A stretch of 64,000 bases of DNA from Epiperipatus broadwayi (lineage: Eukaryota; Onychophora; Udeonychophora; Euonychophora; Peripatidae), in NCBI GenBank assembly GCA_028023455.1, contig JAQFVV010006309.1, positions 1,756,511 through 1,820,510 on the forward strand, written 5' to 3'. Under the pieces are notes generated by a model that saw only the letters and a program-made list of their open reading frames with translations, ran no database searches and was not told the DNA's origin. Of the stretch, positions 35,051 through 47,778 are shown piece by piece (the stretch's first letter is position 1; every line of letters starts with the position of its first letter). The translations under genes and the position numbers were made by a program.

Positions 35051-37562
35051 GGTTTTTTTTAAAAGTATACCATCCCCTTTATTGCAAAATTAATGACGAC
35101 TGAATTACTATAGTTAACTTGAGATTGTCTTCTAGAAATCACATGATGCTAAAAATTTTCCACTGTCCTCTGGATACATCTGCATATGCATCTCGAATAT
35201 TTATTTTCCAATGCCAAGGCATTCAACTAGTAAAAGTAACTTTAATGTTAACAAAAATAATAGAATATAACTTACATAATTAACTTTTATTAAATTTTAA
35301 ATCTTATGTCTCCCTTACATTTCAACACATATATTCTTTGACCAATACTAAAACTACAATAATTGCCTATAATATTTCAATTTTCTTTTTTTTATATATT
35401 TAAAATAACTTTTTCACTTAAATGTAAATAAAAGATTTTAATCTCAACAACTTTCTACAAAAAAAAAAAAAGTTGTTTAAAAACAATACTTTATTTTTAA
35501 AATGAAATTTTTGATACCAACTATATAGGAATAAAAATGAAATCTTTATTTTTTTAAAGATCATAGTTTTTTTTCTAGATTCACTGTGAGGGCTAACTAC
35601 CACATTATATATATGGGTGTGTGTGCGTGTAACCATGAATAATTTTAATTAATCAACTTTATTCAAATAAATTATTTTTGTTATATTAAGTTAAATTTAA
35701 TGTCCATGCCATTATTATTTACGTTTATCTCCTTTCTAATGCCTATTTAAATAATTTCAATACTATTCTATATGTTAATATTTTATATTAAGAAAATGTT
35801 GGAATATCAACAGGGAAAAAATTAGGATGATATGAGGTGGAGGATATTACTTTAGTTCAGTAGATTTCCATGATGAAAATAGAGTCTGAAATATAATAAA
35901 TAAAGGCTATTCAGTGATGTAACAATCAGATTGATTCTCACATACATAGCTGTAAATTTATGAAGATCAGGAAATATGGTCTGTATTTATTTTAGATATT
36001 CGTCATACTTTTTATAAAAAAATATTTACTTAAGATATAAATTGAGACATGAGAAGTCTAAATAAAATAGTGGTGGGAAATATAAATATTCAAATTTTAT
36101 TATGTATTAAGTTTTTAAGATTGTCATCTGTCAATTAAGATGGTATCATAGATAATATTTATATTATATTATTTAAATATATTGTATTTAAAATTATAAT
36201 TTAAAAATAATGAACAAATGATAAGAAAATGGCTGTTTAATAAAATTATATTTTCAAATCATTATATATTAAGTTTAAGTAAATAAGTATATATTTTTAA
36301 AATAATTACACCAAAGAATTCCTACTGCCAATATATATATATTGTAACCTTTTAATTGGTTAATTATGCTAGTTGAGTATCTAAGAATGTATATTATAAT
36401 TCAAAATTTTAAATTTCAGAGATATAACTTGCACAAATAATTTAATATATAAAATTTAAAGAGAGAATTTAATGGGGATAAGAAATGCACATCTTTTATT
36501 TGTAATTATTTTTTTAACAGTTATGTAATTTTTATAAATGATTTTAGGAAATATAAACCCATTTACCTATGTAATTATGTTGGATTTTAGTAAAAGTTAC
36601 AATAAGACAAAATTCAATCTTAGTATTTTTATTATAGTGATCCTTGAAAAGGTGAGCTTGTTCTTTTCTACACTAAATTCTGATAAATAAATAGCAGTAA
36701 AATAATTTCTTTTCTATAAAATAATATATTTTAAAGATTATAATGATAATAAATATTTTAAGAATAAATACTATTGTTAACATATTTTGGTTTAAATTAA
36801 TTAAAAAGATAATGTATTTTAAATTCTAATTTAAAATCGTTTAAAAATTTAAAAATATTGTTAATTTTATTATTATTATTGTAGACAGCAAATTAATTAT
36901 TCTAAACCTGTTAATCAATTTTCAATTATTGACTAATGAAATGTAATTAATTGTTTTTTTACGTCATGATGTCCAGACATATAAAAGGCAAAAAAGCAGA
37001 TGAACTAGCAGTAATAGAGAGAAAAACCAGAGAAAAAACAACAATAAGGTGAATCATTGTTTCAAATAAAAGTTTGTAAAAACGTGTAAAATTTAATCTA
37101 TTTTATTTTCTAAACAGTAAAATAAATAAGTTAATTCCTGCTAAAAAGGAATATAATATATTTAATTTAAAAGGATGGAATAAGTTTAAACTAAATTTCT
37201 TCATTTGCAATACTATTACAGTCTGAAACTTCAATTCATAATTAAAAATGCTATTGAAGTATGAGTGCAAGAATATATTATTATTAATGATTGGAAAAAC
37301 CATGAAGGACAAGGATTCTCAGCTTCAATTAGTTAAAAGGTGTAGATACTTTCACATAAGAAAATATGTTTTGTTTACCTCTGCTTATTGGTTAATTTAA
37401 ATAATAACTTGATTATGAACAGGAGCAAAAATAAATACAAAGTGATAATTTACAAAATAATTAAAGTAGTTTATTGAATTTTAAAATAGTTTATGAATGG
37501 AAGCAAAATGTCAACTTAAAATAGTTTTAAAACTAAAGTAACTTGTATTACTTAAATTATTG
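35051..37562. other. Very AT-rich DNA, nothing recognised
   Basis: Short frames only (72 and 69 codons), all low-complexity. No repeats with clear ends. Confidence 0.65.
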
Positions 37563-37759
37563 GCTATCTTAATATATATCTGAGCACTTATTGCATATAT
37601 GTGTAGAGATGATAATCTGGACCAACTGATAATTGCTGGTTTAGCATGAAATACGTATATCGGTGATTATTTATCTTTTCGACATGAACTCAAGTGTATC
37701 AGTGATATGAGTAGAATGATGAGTGGTGGGTCATGTGAAAGTCTGTGCTAATATACCCT
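37563..37759 (-). mobile_element. Solo right arm of foldback H2, copy 3
   Basis: Reverse-oriented arm from atcttaatatatatctgagc to the outer end taatataccc. It contains a hammerhead-like stretch on the plus strand at 37609-37675, with CUGAUAA instead of CUGAUGA, so it is predicted inactive. Confidence 0.8.
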
Positions 37760-38026
37760 ATATATTATATCAAATTAACTTTATAAAACTATAAAGAATA
37801 GGTATTAGTCATATATTTTATAATTAAGGAATATTAAGTAAATGAATATGATAATAAATGTTTATTATAGATTTTCCTAAATAGAAGCTTATTTAAGGGA
37901 GAATATTTTGTTTAGCAAATAAGACTATTCTATTGTATAAAATATTAACAGGATAAAGACTTGGTAAAAAAAGTTAGTAATTTTTATTGTGACAAGTTTT
38001 GATAAAATTATATATTGCTGTTGTGC

Positions 38027-38183
38027 TGGTCAAAACATGTTTATCCATCTAACATGAGCTGGAACTCACAAAATGTACTTCAAACCCAGTCAAGCACAAG
38101 ATTTAGGTGAGAGACCAGCCTGGATTCGAACCCACTCTCCAAGCACCAGATCTAACACCTAATGGATAACATAACAATGATGG
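38027..38183 (-). mobile_element. tRNA-derived SINE with conserved core, copy 1
   Basis: On the minus strand there is a degenerate tRNA-like head (TTATCCATTAGGTGTTAGAT) with box B GGGTTCGAATCC, followed by a body that includes a 35-bp block at 38058-38092 identical to 40676-40710 and a terminal GATAAACATGTTTTGACCA also identical to the second copy. No target duplication was found. Confidence 0.75.
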
Positions 38184-38879
38184 CACACAAGAATTAATTC
38201 TTAATCCGGCCCGCTAGCAAATCGGAGAAACAATAAGACTCATGGACATAAACATATATATAAACAATTTAAATACTAGAGACATTCCAAAGATAAAATC
38301 TAATATATTTAATTCATAGGGGCTTTACTAATGAACAGCTATGGTCAATTAGTGAATTGGATTGATTTAATAATGAGACAGAAACTGATATATGATGAAT
38401 TATAAATATATTTATTGACAATTTTACATGTATTTTGTTATAGCCATTATCATTGGCAAATGCACGCAGGCATTTTATTTATAAAGTAACATTTCTCTAG
38501 GCCATTTGAACAATAATTGATATGTTGGCAAATAGGTTTGTTGCTATTATTTAATGGAGCCAAATATCACGCTATATAACTAATCACTATATTTGCTTTT
38601 TAGTTATGCCCTTTCATTATCAGTTCGAGTGGCTATTATACATGAAATCAAACCAAGTCTGGAGTGAAGCTTAATAATACATCTGATTATAATAAATTTT
38701 TATATTAAATATGGGCTTATAAAGCATCACAGATAGCTTTAGATCGAACGAGTTTTCAAGAATGCTTCGGATCAACGCCAAAAACTGCATATTAGGGAGA
38801 CAGAGTTGGCTATAGCAATTTATTAACATGCTAGGCACAAGTAAAATATAATATTAAAATTGCTCTGTGGATGGAAAAA

Positions 38880-39061
38880 TAGTTTTTAGGGTTTTTGTGA
38901 CCAACACCGGTTTACCCAATAACCGGTCATCATGCTGCTAAAAGGGAACCTTTATTTGGTTCAAAAGAGGTGGGGGACTTATGTGCTAATCTGGCCCTTA
39001 GCTCAGTCTTAGCTACTGCTCTACCCATAAAAGAGGAAGATGGGCTGGACTTACCATGGCT
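38880..39061. repeat. GC-richer segment cut by the gap, SINE-like on the minus strand
   Basis: The minus strand contains TGGGTAGAGCAGTAGC, like the end of a tRNA D-arm, and the plus strand carries small hairpins (accggtt...aaccggt; gaacc...ggttc). No convincing box B is present. It may be part of a repeat interrupted by missing sequence. Confidence 0.3.
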
Positions 39062-39561
39062 NNNNNNNNNNNNNNNNNNNNNNNNNNNNNNNNNNNNNNN
39101 NNNNNNNNNNNNNNNNNNNNNNNNNNNNNNNNNNNNNNNNNNNNNNNNNNNNNNNNNNNNNNNNNNNNNNNNNNNNNNNNNNNNNNNNNNNNNNNNNNNN
39201 NNNNNNNNNNNNNNNNNNNNNNNNNNNNNNNNNNNNNNNNNNNNNNNNNNNNNNNNNNNNNNNNNNNNNNNNNNNNNNNNNNNNNNNNNNNNNNNNNNNN
39301 NNNNNNNNNNNNNNNNNNNNNNNNNNNNNNNNNNNNNNNNNNNNNNNNNNNNNNNNNNNNNNNNNNNNNNNNNNNNNNNNNNNNNNNNNNNNNNNNNNNN
39401 NNNNNNNNNNNNNNNNNNNNNNNNNNNNNNNNNNNNNNNNNNNNNNNNNNNNNNNNNNNNNNNNNNNNNNNNNNNNNNNNNNNNNNNNNNNNNNNNNNNN
39501 NNNNNNNNNNNNNNNNNNNNNNNNNNNNNNNNNNNNNNNNNNNNNNNNNNNNNNNNNNNNN
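39062..39561. other. Assembly gap of exactly 500 N
   Basis: Five hundred unknown bases, a placeholder length used in scaffolding, so the true size is unknown. Apparent reading frames across it are artefacts. Confidence 0.99.
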
Positions 39562-40590
39562 ATATTTATTTCATATAAAATGCTTCGCAGTGATCCCATA
39601 AGTTTGCACATGCTATGCATATTCACTGTACAGATAAAAGGCCAAAAGGCTCTTGCGTTTATTATAATATGCCAAAAGTCTGGGCCACGCCATGCCTATT
39701 TACTTTCTTTCTAAGCATTACCTCCAAGAAGGGGGTGTGAGATTTCATTTTTTATCCAAAGCATGACCTTTTTCTATTAGTTATTTTAGGCTATTATGTC
39801 AGCACCGCACCTTATTTGTATTAGTATTTTTTTGCTTCATGACTCCAGTTTTAATGCTCTAATATTAAAATTATGCTTGCTTAAAAGATATATATAGATT
39901 ACAATACTTTTATTTTATTAATTAAGTTTATTTCAATCATATACAATCTCACTCTGTCGTAATTTATATATCTATATTTAAGAGTATCTATATGCCTTGG
40001 GGGAAAATAAAGCGTTCATCTTACTATTGTTAAAATAATTTTTCATTAAATATTTTGTCATAGATTCAAATATAATCTTTCAAATGTATTTTGTTTATTT
40101 TCATGACCTCACTTATGAAAATAAGCCATCATATGTATAATGAATTTCGAATGCTCCTAGAAATATATATGTTAGTCACTATGTTTCTGAACTGCATATA
40201 AAAGCGTTAATTGCAATTCTATGTAAATCCTTTTATTAACTGATTAGCATTTTTAATATTAGACCCACGAAGATGTGTGCTTATTTGTAATACATTATTT
40301 AGCTAAGAAAGAGCATATGAGAACTGGTTAGCGTGAATGACACTATGTAATCTGCTTGCTCACGCACACACTAATGTATATAATTAATTTATAAAATGTA
40401 TAATAATTTGTCAGTATATTAAATCTATATTTTATTGTTCAACTTATTTTGATAGTTCAAATTCTTCTTTTTCCTCCACTTCCAAATGTACTGCCTAGTT
40501 GATATATATGTTAGTTTAGTGATAGTCATTAGATGTCTCATTGTCTTCCTCCGCCTCCTAGTCGGCCGGATTTAAAATTAATTTTGTACA
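39562..40590. other. Unassigned DNA right of the gap
   Basis: A patch at 39650-39740 is richer in GC and may belong with the repeat cut by the gap. No gene seen. Confidence 0.5.
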
Positions 40591-40740
40591 TCACTATTAT
40601 GTTATTCATTCGGTGTTTGATCTGGAGCTTAGGAGCGGGTCTGAATCCAGGTTGGTCTCTGACTCAAATCCTGGCTGACTGGGTTTGAAGTACATTTTGT
40701 GAGTTCCAGCCTGCGTTATTGGATAAACATGTTTTGACCA
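40591..40740 (+). mobile_element. tRNA-derived SINE with conserved core, copy 2
   Basis: Plus-strand partner of the element at 38027. The tRNA-like head is diverged (box B-like GGGTCTGAATCC), yet the 35-bp core at 40676-40710 and the last 19 bp (gataaacatgttttgacca) are identical to copy 1. The pattern suggests a SINE superfamily with a conserved central domain. Confidence 0.75.
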
Positions 40741-41490
40741 TACAGTGTTAATTACATGATTTACAGATACATATAATCGCAAACAAACACAAATTCTTTC
40801 CAGAAAATAAATTTATTAACCGTACATGACTGAACTACAATCAACTGTAATGAATGGCAGATGTTTTGGGCTTGCAAAAATGCAACTGCCTCACTTTCTG
40901 TTTGGGACGTCCCACAAATATAATAACGGTAGACATTTTGTTCTTCTTTCAACTCTCATCCGGAAACAAGACAGAAAATGTATTTTCCACAAACAACCCC
41001 TAATCGTCTGCCAGAGCTGAGAAATTGTATTTTGTCTTTTTTGATCCCCAGAAAAGCCAAAATTAGCCAAAAATAAAATTTTATAAACATCAAATACGCT
41101 GAAAATTACTAGCACACAAAAATCTTTCAGTTGGGAAATACAGAAAATCATAAACATTAACAAATAAATTTGAAAAGATGACAATGCCTACACTCTCATC
41201 TAAATTCTAGCGATAATACAAATTCTGTCAATATGCATAGGAATTCAACCCCTGGCAATGAAATCAATAATCGGCAAACTATACGATTATAGTGTTGTTA
41301 GTAGGTGTGTAGTGTTATTGAACGCGGAAGAATTGGCCACGTATTATAACCACTACATACCATCTACTCTGCATATTAATGATCACTCATATAATAGCTA
41401 TAGGTTCAGCTACAAAGTTGTATAATTCTGTGTTTTTACACAGAAACAGCGCCACCAAAGGCTGCACAGTTAATAGTTTACTAGAACCAG
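40741..41490. other. Unassigned DNA with overlapping short frames
   Basis: Between 40761 and 41184 three overlapping frames of 63-97 codons exist on both strands. The composition is less AT-rich, but no domain is recognisable. It could be a relic of a mobile element or a diverged exon. Confidence 0.4.
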
Positions 41491-41706
41491 ACAAACTTTA
41501 CTTTATCCCGTTCAATATTTTAGTTATCTATAATTAATAAATTTTTAAAGTTGAGGAAAGTATATTTGCTGAACTTATAAATACTTATTAAGAAAAATAT
41601 ACTTATGATTACAATTCAGGTAGTTTAGACCTTTAGTAACATAATAATTAATAAAGGTAAATTTGGATTTATAAGCCATATTTTATATTTATATTAATTA
41701 ATTTAC
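41491..41706 (+). repeat. Direct repeat unit A (about 215 bp), first copy
   Basis: It begins acaaactttactttatcccg and is repeated at 41915-42129 with scattered substitutions and small indels, a spacing of about 424 bp. It could be a local duplication or ends of a small element; no termini such as TG/CA were evident. Confidence 0.65.
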
Positions 41707-41914
41707 AAGAAGATCGGTTCTTCGATCTGTCTGTTTCAATATATATATATAAACAGCATAATGATAAAATATTAATAAATTTCACATCCTCCAAGCCGAA
41801 GTATAGTATAAATTAAATATTATACATTAAAGAAACACTAGTTTATCAGATCAAAAGAGCCAACTCTTCTGTAGCATGAGAAATACGATATGCTACTGAT
41901 AGGAATATATATAT

Positions 41915-42129
41915 ACAAACTTTACTTTATCCCGTTCAATCTCTTTAGTTATCTATAACTACTAAACTTTTAAAAGGGGGGAAAGTATATTTAAGGGACT
42001 TACGAATACTTTACTAAAAAAAAATATTTATGATTACATTCCAGGCTATTTTAATCTTAAGTAACATAAATTAAAGGTTGCGAATTTGGATTTACAAGCC
42101 ACATTTTATATTCACATTAATTATTTACT
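41915..42129 (+). repeat. Direct repeat unit A, second copy
   Basis: Second copy of the unit at 41491-41706. Shared words include ctttactttatcccgttcaa and tttggattta, and both copies close with attaatt...atttac. Confidence 0.65.
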
Positions 42130-42554
42130 AAATGACACAATAATAATGAACACAAAGGGTCACCATTATTTAGAAATAGGGTTCAAGACAGTGTGCAAAA
42201 TGACATTATAATAACTAATAATTCGAAGATTTTAAATTATATCTTAAAAAACATATTCTATAATTAAATGCACACCGTTTCGAAACATAGGCATAATTAA
42301 TAATTATTAAAATAATCAAAGGAAAAGTAAATATACTGTGGTGATTAAGTTATATAGCAAAAATATTGAATTAATAAAGAAAAATTAGCAAAAGTATTAT
42401 ATTTTATAGTATTCAAATATTAGAAAATTAAGACAGAGTTTACATTAAAGACAGAGTTTACATTAATAGGGTTAGCTAACCTGATTTTGAAGAAATAATC
42501 ATCATTTTGAATTTTACACAGAACTCTGCAATTTTAATAATATTAAGACAGTTC

Positions 42555-42725
42555 TCCTATAGTTGGACTGGAGATACTCGAACTGGCATGAAGGTGAGTT
42601 CTTTGGCAGCTTATGGCATCTTCAATTTAGTTGGGAGATGATTTAAAATGGTGTTTCTGTAGCTGGACAGAAATTTTAACGAAGGCAAGTCCCTTTTTAG
42701 CGGTTTATGGCATCTTTTACTTGGT
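42555..42725 (+). repeat. Short direct repeat in a GC-richer patch
   Basis: The block at 42555-42635 (tagttggactgga ... cttatggcatctt) is partly repeated at 42655-42725 (tagctggacagaa ... tttatggcatctt). The patch up to 42830 is GC-richer than its surroundings. No coding or RNA family was recognised. Confidence 0.45.
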
Positions 42726-43520
42726 ATAAGCTTGTTGGTTGTTGCTTCGGCATTGGATGGATTGAACTTCGGCGTTCCATCACGGGGATGGCAGCAATTC
42801 TTGCCTGACTAGCAGGCCATAGTTAAATTAAACAATTTTTTTAGCTTTTTGTAGCAACAGCTCTTCAAAAGCAAGATAGAGTATATATGTTCCCGCTTAA
42901 AATATGGCCTATTTATATATTTCCACTAATTCCTAACACCTTTTTGGAATTTCGTTTGCCTCAGGATCAATTGACTTTTAATTAAAATAAAATCATATAA
43001 TCTAATTTCTGCTACTGATAAAGTCTCCCAGGTGTTATTTTTAATTTACTTAAAAAAATATTAAAATATATAAATTATATAATTTTGATTTTGTTTCATT
43101 AATTAAATTCCTTTTTAGGTGTTATAAAATGTTAAAGCTTAGCAGAAGTAACAGTATTCTGATTTAATGATAAAGTCTTTTGTTGAAACAAAATCAGTCA
43201 GTAAACTAGATTTTACTTTTACCCCGGGTGCAGTCACTAATTGATTTCTTGTTTACACAAAATTCTCATTTTTAATTATAAACGGATGATTTTTATTTTA
43301 ACTTTTAACATATTCTCTTTATATTGTTTATTTTAAAAAAAAAAAACATATTTGACAGATCTTATAAAAAAATACTCTAGTTTCAGCTATATCTATAAAA
43401 CATTAAATCAGAAAACTGTTAAATATATTTTAAAGAAAACATTTTACACTATATATTTTTATTTAAACTTAAATATATATATATACAAATCATTATACCA
43501 TCATTCCAAGGTTTAAATTA

Positions 43521-43667
43521 TCCATCCACATACGAATATAATAGCGAATATAATTAAGAATTGACTGAAAATTAATAAAACATTTTATGAATAATTATGA
43601 GGATTTCTATGCTATAATTTTATCTAACCTGTCTAATTATAGCGTATTTTCGTATGTAAATGGATGA
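43521..43667. repeat. Small TIR hairpin (MITE-like, 147 bp)
   Basis: The end tccatccacatacgaata pairs with the inverse cgtatgtaaatgga with a few mismatches, extending to tagcg...cgcta words on the inside. No target duplication stands out. Confidence 0.55.
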
Positions 43668-44594
43668 TACCATTCAAGCGGCCATGATAGCAAAGTTTTA
43701 CCGCTCGACTTACATATAACATTTTACATTTAAGATAGGTTCAAAACTAGTTCAGATGAGTAGGTCATTAGGTTGATGGTGAAACGGAAAGAGATTGGAA
43801 GGTTTCCATTTCACTGTATAATAAAGTTAAGTGAACTTATATATGTTTATTTTCAGAATGAAACAATTATTAAGTAAAATATAATGAAGAGAAAAAGTGA
43901 AAATAGTCTTGTACAGTAAAGTTTAATAATAGAGAGATTAATACTCAAATATGTTTTTGGAACATTTATTTAACTACAGTCGTATTAAATTTTTATGATA
44001 ATTATGCATCTAACATTTAGAACATATTCAGATTTGAAAGATTAGACAAAGATGCATCAAATTTTTCAAGTATTTTATCAAATTATTATTAATGATTTTA
44101 AATGTTTTACACAGAACTCTGGAAGTTGCTGGCAAGTGGAGAAATGAAACTGGTGACTCATAAGGATGTAAAGCATCATGTTGAAGACTATAATGTTGCA
44201 AAACTAGGAAGAAAAAAAGGAAAAATAAATATATTTTTTCTTTAGTTATTATAATTAATAGAAATGCCTATGTAATATTGGATATTACGTTTAATTATAA
44301 GCTAATAATATGAGATGTAATGGAATTGGATATTATGACATATTAATATATTTTTATATGTTTTTTTTCTTCTAAAAATATGATAATAAGAAGTATGCTT
44401 AGAAATTTAATGCAGTATACATAAGGGTTGAGAAAAAAAATGTATGAGTAAAACAATATTTTATAGTTATGTTATAAGGTAAAATTATTTAAATTATGTT
44501 ATAGGGTATATGAGCACAGACTTTCACACAACCCAACACTCTCCAGTCTATCTAATAACACTGATACACTCAAGCACATATATGCTGAAAAGAT

Positions 44595-44662
44595 AAATAA
44601 TCACCAATATACGTATTTCATGCTAATCCAGCAATCATCACTTGGCCCAGATTATCATCTCC
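44595..44662 (-). ncRNA. Decayed hammerhead-like motif, left arm of H2 copy 4
   Basis: This has the same layout as 32076-32143, but the core reads GUGAUGA because C3 has changed. It is predicted inactive. Confidence 0.5.
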
Positions 44663-44995
44663 CACACATATATACTATAAGTGCTCAGTTATATATTAAG
44701 ATAGACAATCTTCATACTTTAATGGACAGGCTCCAATCTACTACACACTCCAACTCTTCAACCATCCATCCAATTGAATGTCCTGTACATGTGGGGTTCA
44801 GATTGACCTTAGGTCAACATGGGTGTGACAAGAATCTCAGCCTCAGGGTGGCCTTTGAGCATTCCATCATCGGATTTTCAATTGGATGGATGGTTGAAGA
44901 GTTGGAGTGTGTAGTAGATTGGAGCCTGTCCATTAAAGTATGAAGATTGTCTATCTTAATATACATCTGAGCACTTATAGTATATATGTGTGGGA

Positions 44996-45063
44996 GATGA
45001 TAAGCTGGACCAACTGATGATTGCTGGTTTAGCATGAAATACGTTTTTTGGTGATTATTTATC
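44996..45063 (+). ncRNA. Hammerhead-like motif, right arm of H2 copy 4
   Basis: Plus strand: GAUGAUAA, internal loop, ACCAA, core CUGAUGA (45014-45020), helix II UGCU-GGUUU-AGCA, core GAAA (45036-45039), short helix III, then UUGGU and UUAUUUAUC closing helix I. The core is complete, but the cleavage region reads UUU instead of the AUA seen in relatives and the first helix II pair is U-U. Confidence 0.6.
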
Positions 45064-45200
45064 TTTTCAGCATATATGTGCTTGAGTGTATCAGTGTTAT
45101 TAGATAGACTGGAGAGTGGTGTGTTGTGTGAAAGTCTGTGCTCATATACCCTATATATTACATATATAGACACAGGTGTATATATAATAAGCCTGTGTTT

Positions 45201-47288
45201 CAGTTATTAAATTAAGTTAATAAATATTTTATTTTTAAATTTAAAATATTTAATGAGTAAATTGATGTTATAACAATGAATCAAGAAATGGGATTCATGG
45301 AAATAAAAATACTTAAGCTATTTGAATCTCAAATGAAAATATGAAGAGATGCAATTAAACAAATATTAAAAGTAAGAAAATAATTTTTTTCTGGCCATCC
45401 CCAGACATATTTTTGTATCACTGACACTAATGATACACTAATGATATTAAAATTAGTATATAAATTGTAAAATTATCAAATATTTTATAATAAAAAATTA
45501 AAATAATTGTAGAAAGTATGTATTTATTGGCACCTGTCATTTTCATTATCTGAAGATATGGAAATGTGGTTAAATTACAAAAAATTTCCTAATTGCAAGT
45601 ATATTTAAATAATATTTTAAAAATTGAATTATTTTTTCAAATTTTTGAAATATTAAAAAAATCCTAAGAAAATGGCCAGAAGTTTTAAACTTAAATATCT
45701 TGCAAATAAAATTTTTTTAAAAAATCATTATGTAAGCTAAGGTATGATAATTTTTTTGCCATGTTTAAAATTTTCATAGCATACTTAAGTTTTGAAAGAT
45801 TATACCAAATCACAATTTAACATCAAATTCCTTTATATTATTCTGAATTTAATGATATAATAGACTTCCTGCATTGAAATTAAGTAGTAAAATAGTAAAA
45901 ATAAACTTATTAAATGCATTAGATTTACATTAAAATGTTGAATGCAGACTGATATGTTCTCAACATGCACTATTTTTAATGCAAATTTGAATTGAAAAAA
46001 GAAATTGATCAGATTTGAAAAAGAATTGTGGGAAATGCAATATGAAAGGATAAATAGTTAGGAAATTGGCACATTTTAATTAATTTAATTATCTTTGCAT
46101 TTTTTAAAATAACAAAGATGTCAATAATGGTCTCAGATAAAGTAAACACCCATCATAACAAAAACAAAATATGACTATTTTATAGTAAGTGTAGACAACT
46201 ATTAGTAAGCTGGTTGATATTGTAATAGAACAAATTCAGTAACAGGTCAAATTAGTTATATTGCAAAACTGCATGGTTAAAAAAATTTAATAATAAACTC
46301 TGATAGATTAATTAATAAAATTTGATATTGCCATGTGTGTGCATATTAAATATATGTATAACTTAAATTATTCCAGTTTAAGAAATTAAAAGATACCAGT
46401 CTATAAAGTTAATCACACTATTGAATAGTTAATAAAAGAAAAGCAGTTTATATAATTAAAATTGATAAAATGATAATTCATATAGAAAAATTAATTTTAG
46501 CATGCAACAAATGTATTCGATTTGCATAATTCAAGAAAATGTATTATATTTTTGACATTTTCAGATTGCCTGCTCAATGAGGTTTTAAAAAAATAACCTG
46601 CCCTTTTTTGTAGTAAATTGAATGGCAAATCTAAATATATTATCAAAAATTATAAAATGCTAAAATTGGCAAAGTTCAGTCATGATTTTTTTTTTGCTCC
46701 CAATTGTTATCATAAAGAACAAAAAAAAAAATTAAATTATAGAACCATAATATTAAAATAGTTTTGAAAAAGTCATGTTTTTAATCTGGGAATTAGGCTT
46801 GATAAATATGTTTTTGGAAAACATTCTAACAATCTGTGATATAAATAAATATAGATTTGATTACATTTTAGGTGTTAAAAAAAGTGAAAATATGAAAGAT
46901 AAATAGATCTGAAAAGAAAAATGACAGTAATCTAGCTTAAGTTTTTGTTCAAGACTAAAGCAGTGCAGAGTGATTTCATGAAGATAGGAGAACATTGATT
47001 AAAACAGTTTCTCTCCAAATTGTTTCCGGTAGCTGTATCTTGCTGATTATTTTAAAGTATTTTTCAATACTCTATTTACCTTAAAAATATGATGGCATTA
47101 ACTAATGGAAGACTATTTAACAAGGATGGCCAGAAAATCAAAACCATACCAGTCAAAAGAGCTGAAAGACAAACATTTGAAGTTTAATAAAATGCAATAT
47201 TTCCTGCTTTAAAAAAAAGAATCAAGCTGTAAGGAAAGAAGTGGACTTTGCCATAAAACATATTGTATATTTTTCTTTAATGGGATTC
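45201..47288. other. AT-rich DNA, nothing recognised
   Basis: No open frame above 60 codons and no termini were found. Confidence 0.65.
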
Positions 47289-47296
47289 ATCTAAAG

Positions 47297-47770
47297 CAAG
47301 GGTGTCCAATAAGTCGATCGTGAACCACCAGTCGATTGCAAAGCCAATTTTGGTTGATCACGAGGCTTATCTGACAAGAGCTATCAGGTAATGAATGAAA
47401 CAAATTAAGTCAAGATTTTCGTTTTTTTGTTCTAAATTTTTTTTTCAATTCTAGATAGGTGAAGTCCACTAAGTCGTATCATTATTGAAAATACTATTTT
47501 TAATCTTGACTTAATGTAGCTAATTTGAATAAATAAATATTATTAATAATTTCTTATGTTGCTTTAATTCACCCAGACACGAGTTTTTTGGCCCATTAAA
47601 TAATTATTTTTTACTAGGTAGATATATAAAACTAGTATGTATTTCATGCCTCCCTCCATTTAGACTACACCTATGACAACTAGTCAATCACCTCTATGAC
47701 AACAAGTTGATCACAACACATTTTAAAAATAAAAAGTAGATCTTATGAACATAAAAGTTGGCCACCCCTG
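47297..47770. mobile_element. hAT MITE with perfect 8-bp target duplication
   Basis: The ends caagggtgtccaa and ttggccacccctg are inverse, matching the widespread CAGGGGTGTCCAA hAT terminus. The octamer atctaaag flanks it exactly at 47289-47296 and 47771-47778. Subterminal gatcg-rich words (gtcgatcgtgaac, gttgatcacgagg) are characteristic of this group. At 474 bp it has no transposase. Confidence 0.92.
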
Positions 47771-47778
47771 ATCTAAAG

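Larger units (their letters stand above)
44504..45151. mobile_element. Complete foldback element H2, copy 4
   Basis: The two arms (44504-44777 and 44878-45151) are each 274 bp, differ at only about ten positions by my count, and surround a 100-bp loop. The outer ends are gggtatatgagcacagac in inverse. This is the only complete copy and defines the family. Open frames of 107 and 119 codons cross it on opposite strands, as expected of a palindrome, and are not taken as genes. The loop sequence (tgtcctgtacatgtgggg onward) recurs in copy 9 at 62884. Confidence 0.9.

Noticed and set aside
38970-39714. Long frames of 181-224 codons
   Set aside because: They are almost wholly unknown bases in the 500-N gap.
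40761-41184. Exon-like short frames
   Set aside because: Composition is more balanced than the surroundings, but frames overlap on both strands, no domain is recognised and no splice sites stand out.
44620-45173. Overlapping 107- and 119-codon frames
   Set aside because: They are the two strands of the H2 palindrome and translate the same arm; other H2 copies do not maintain them.
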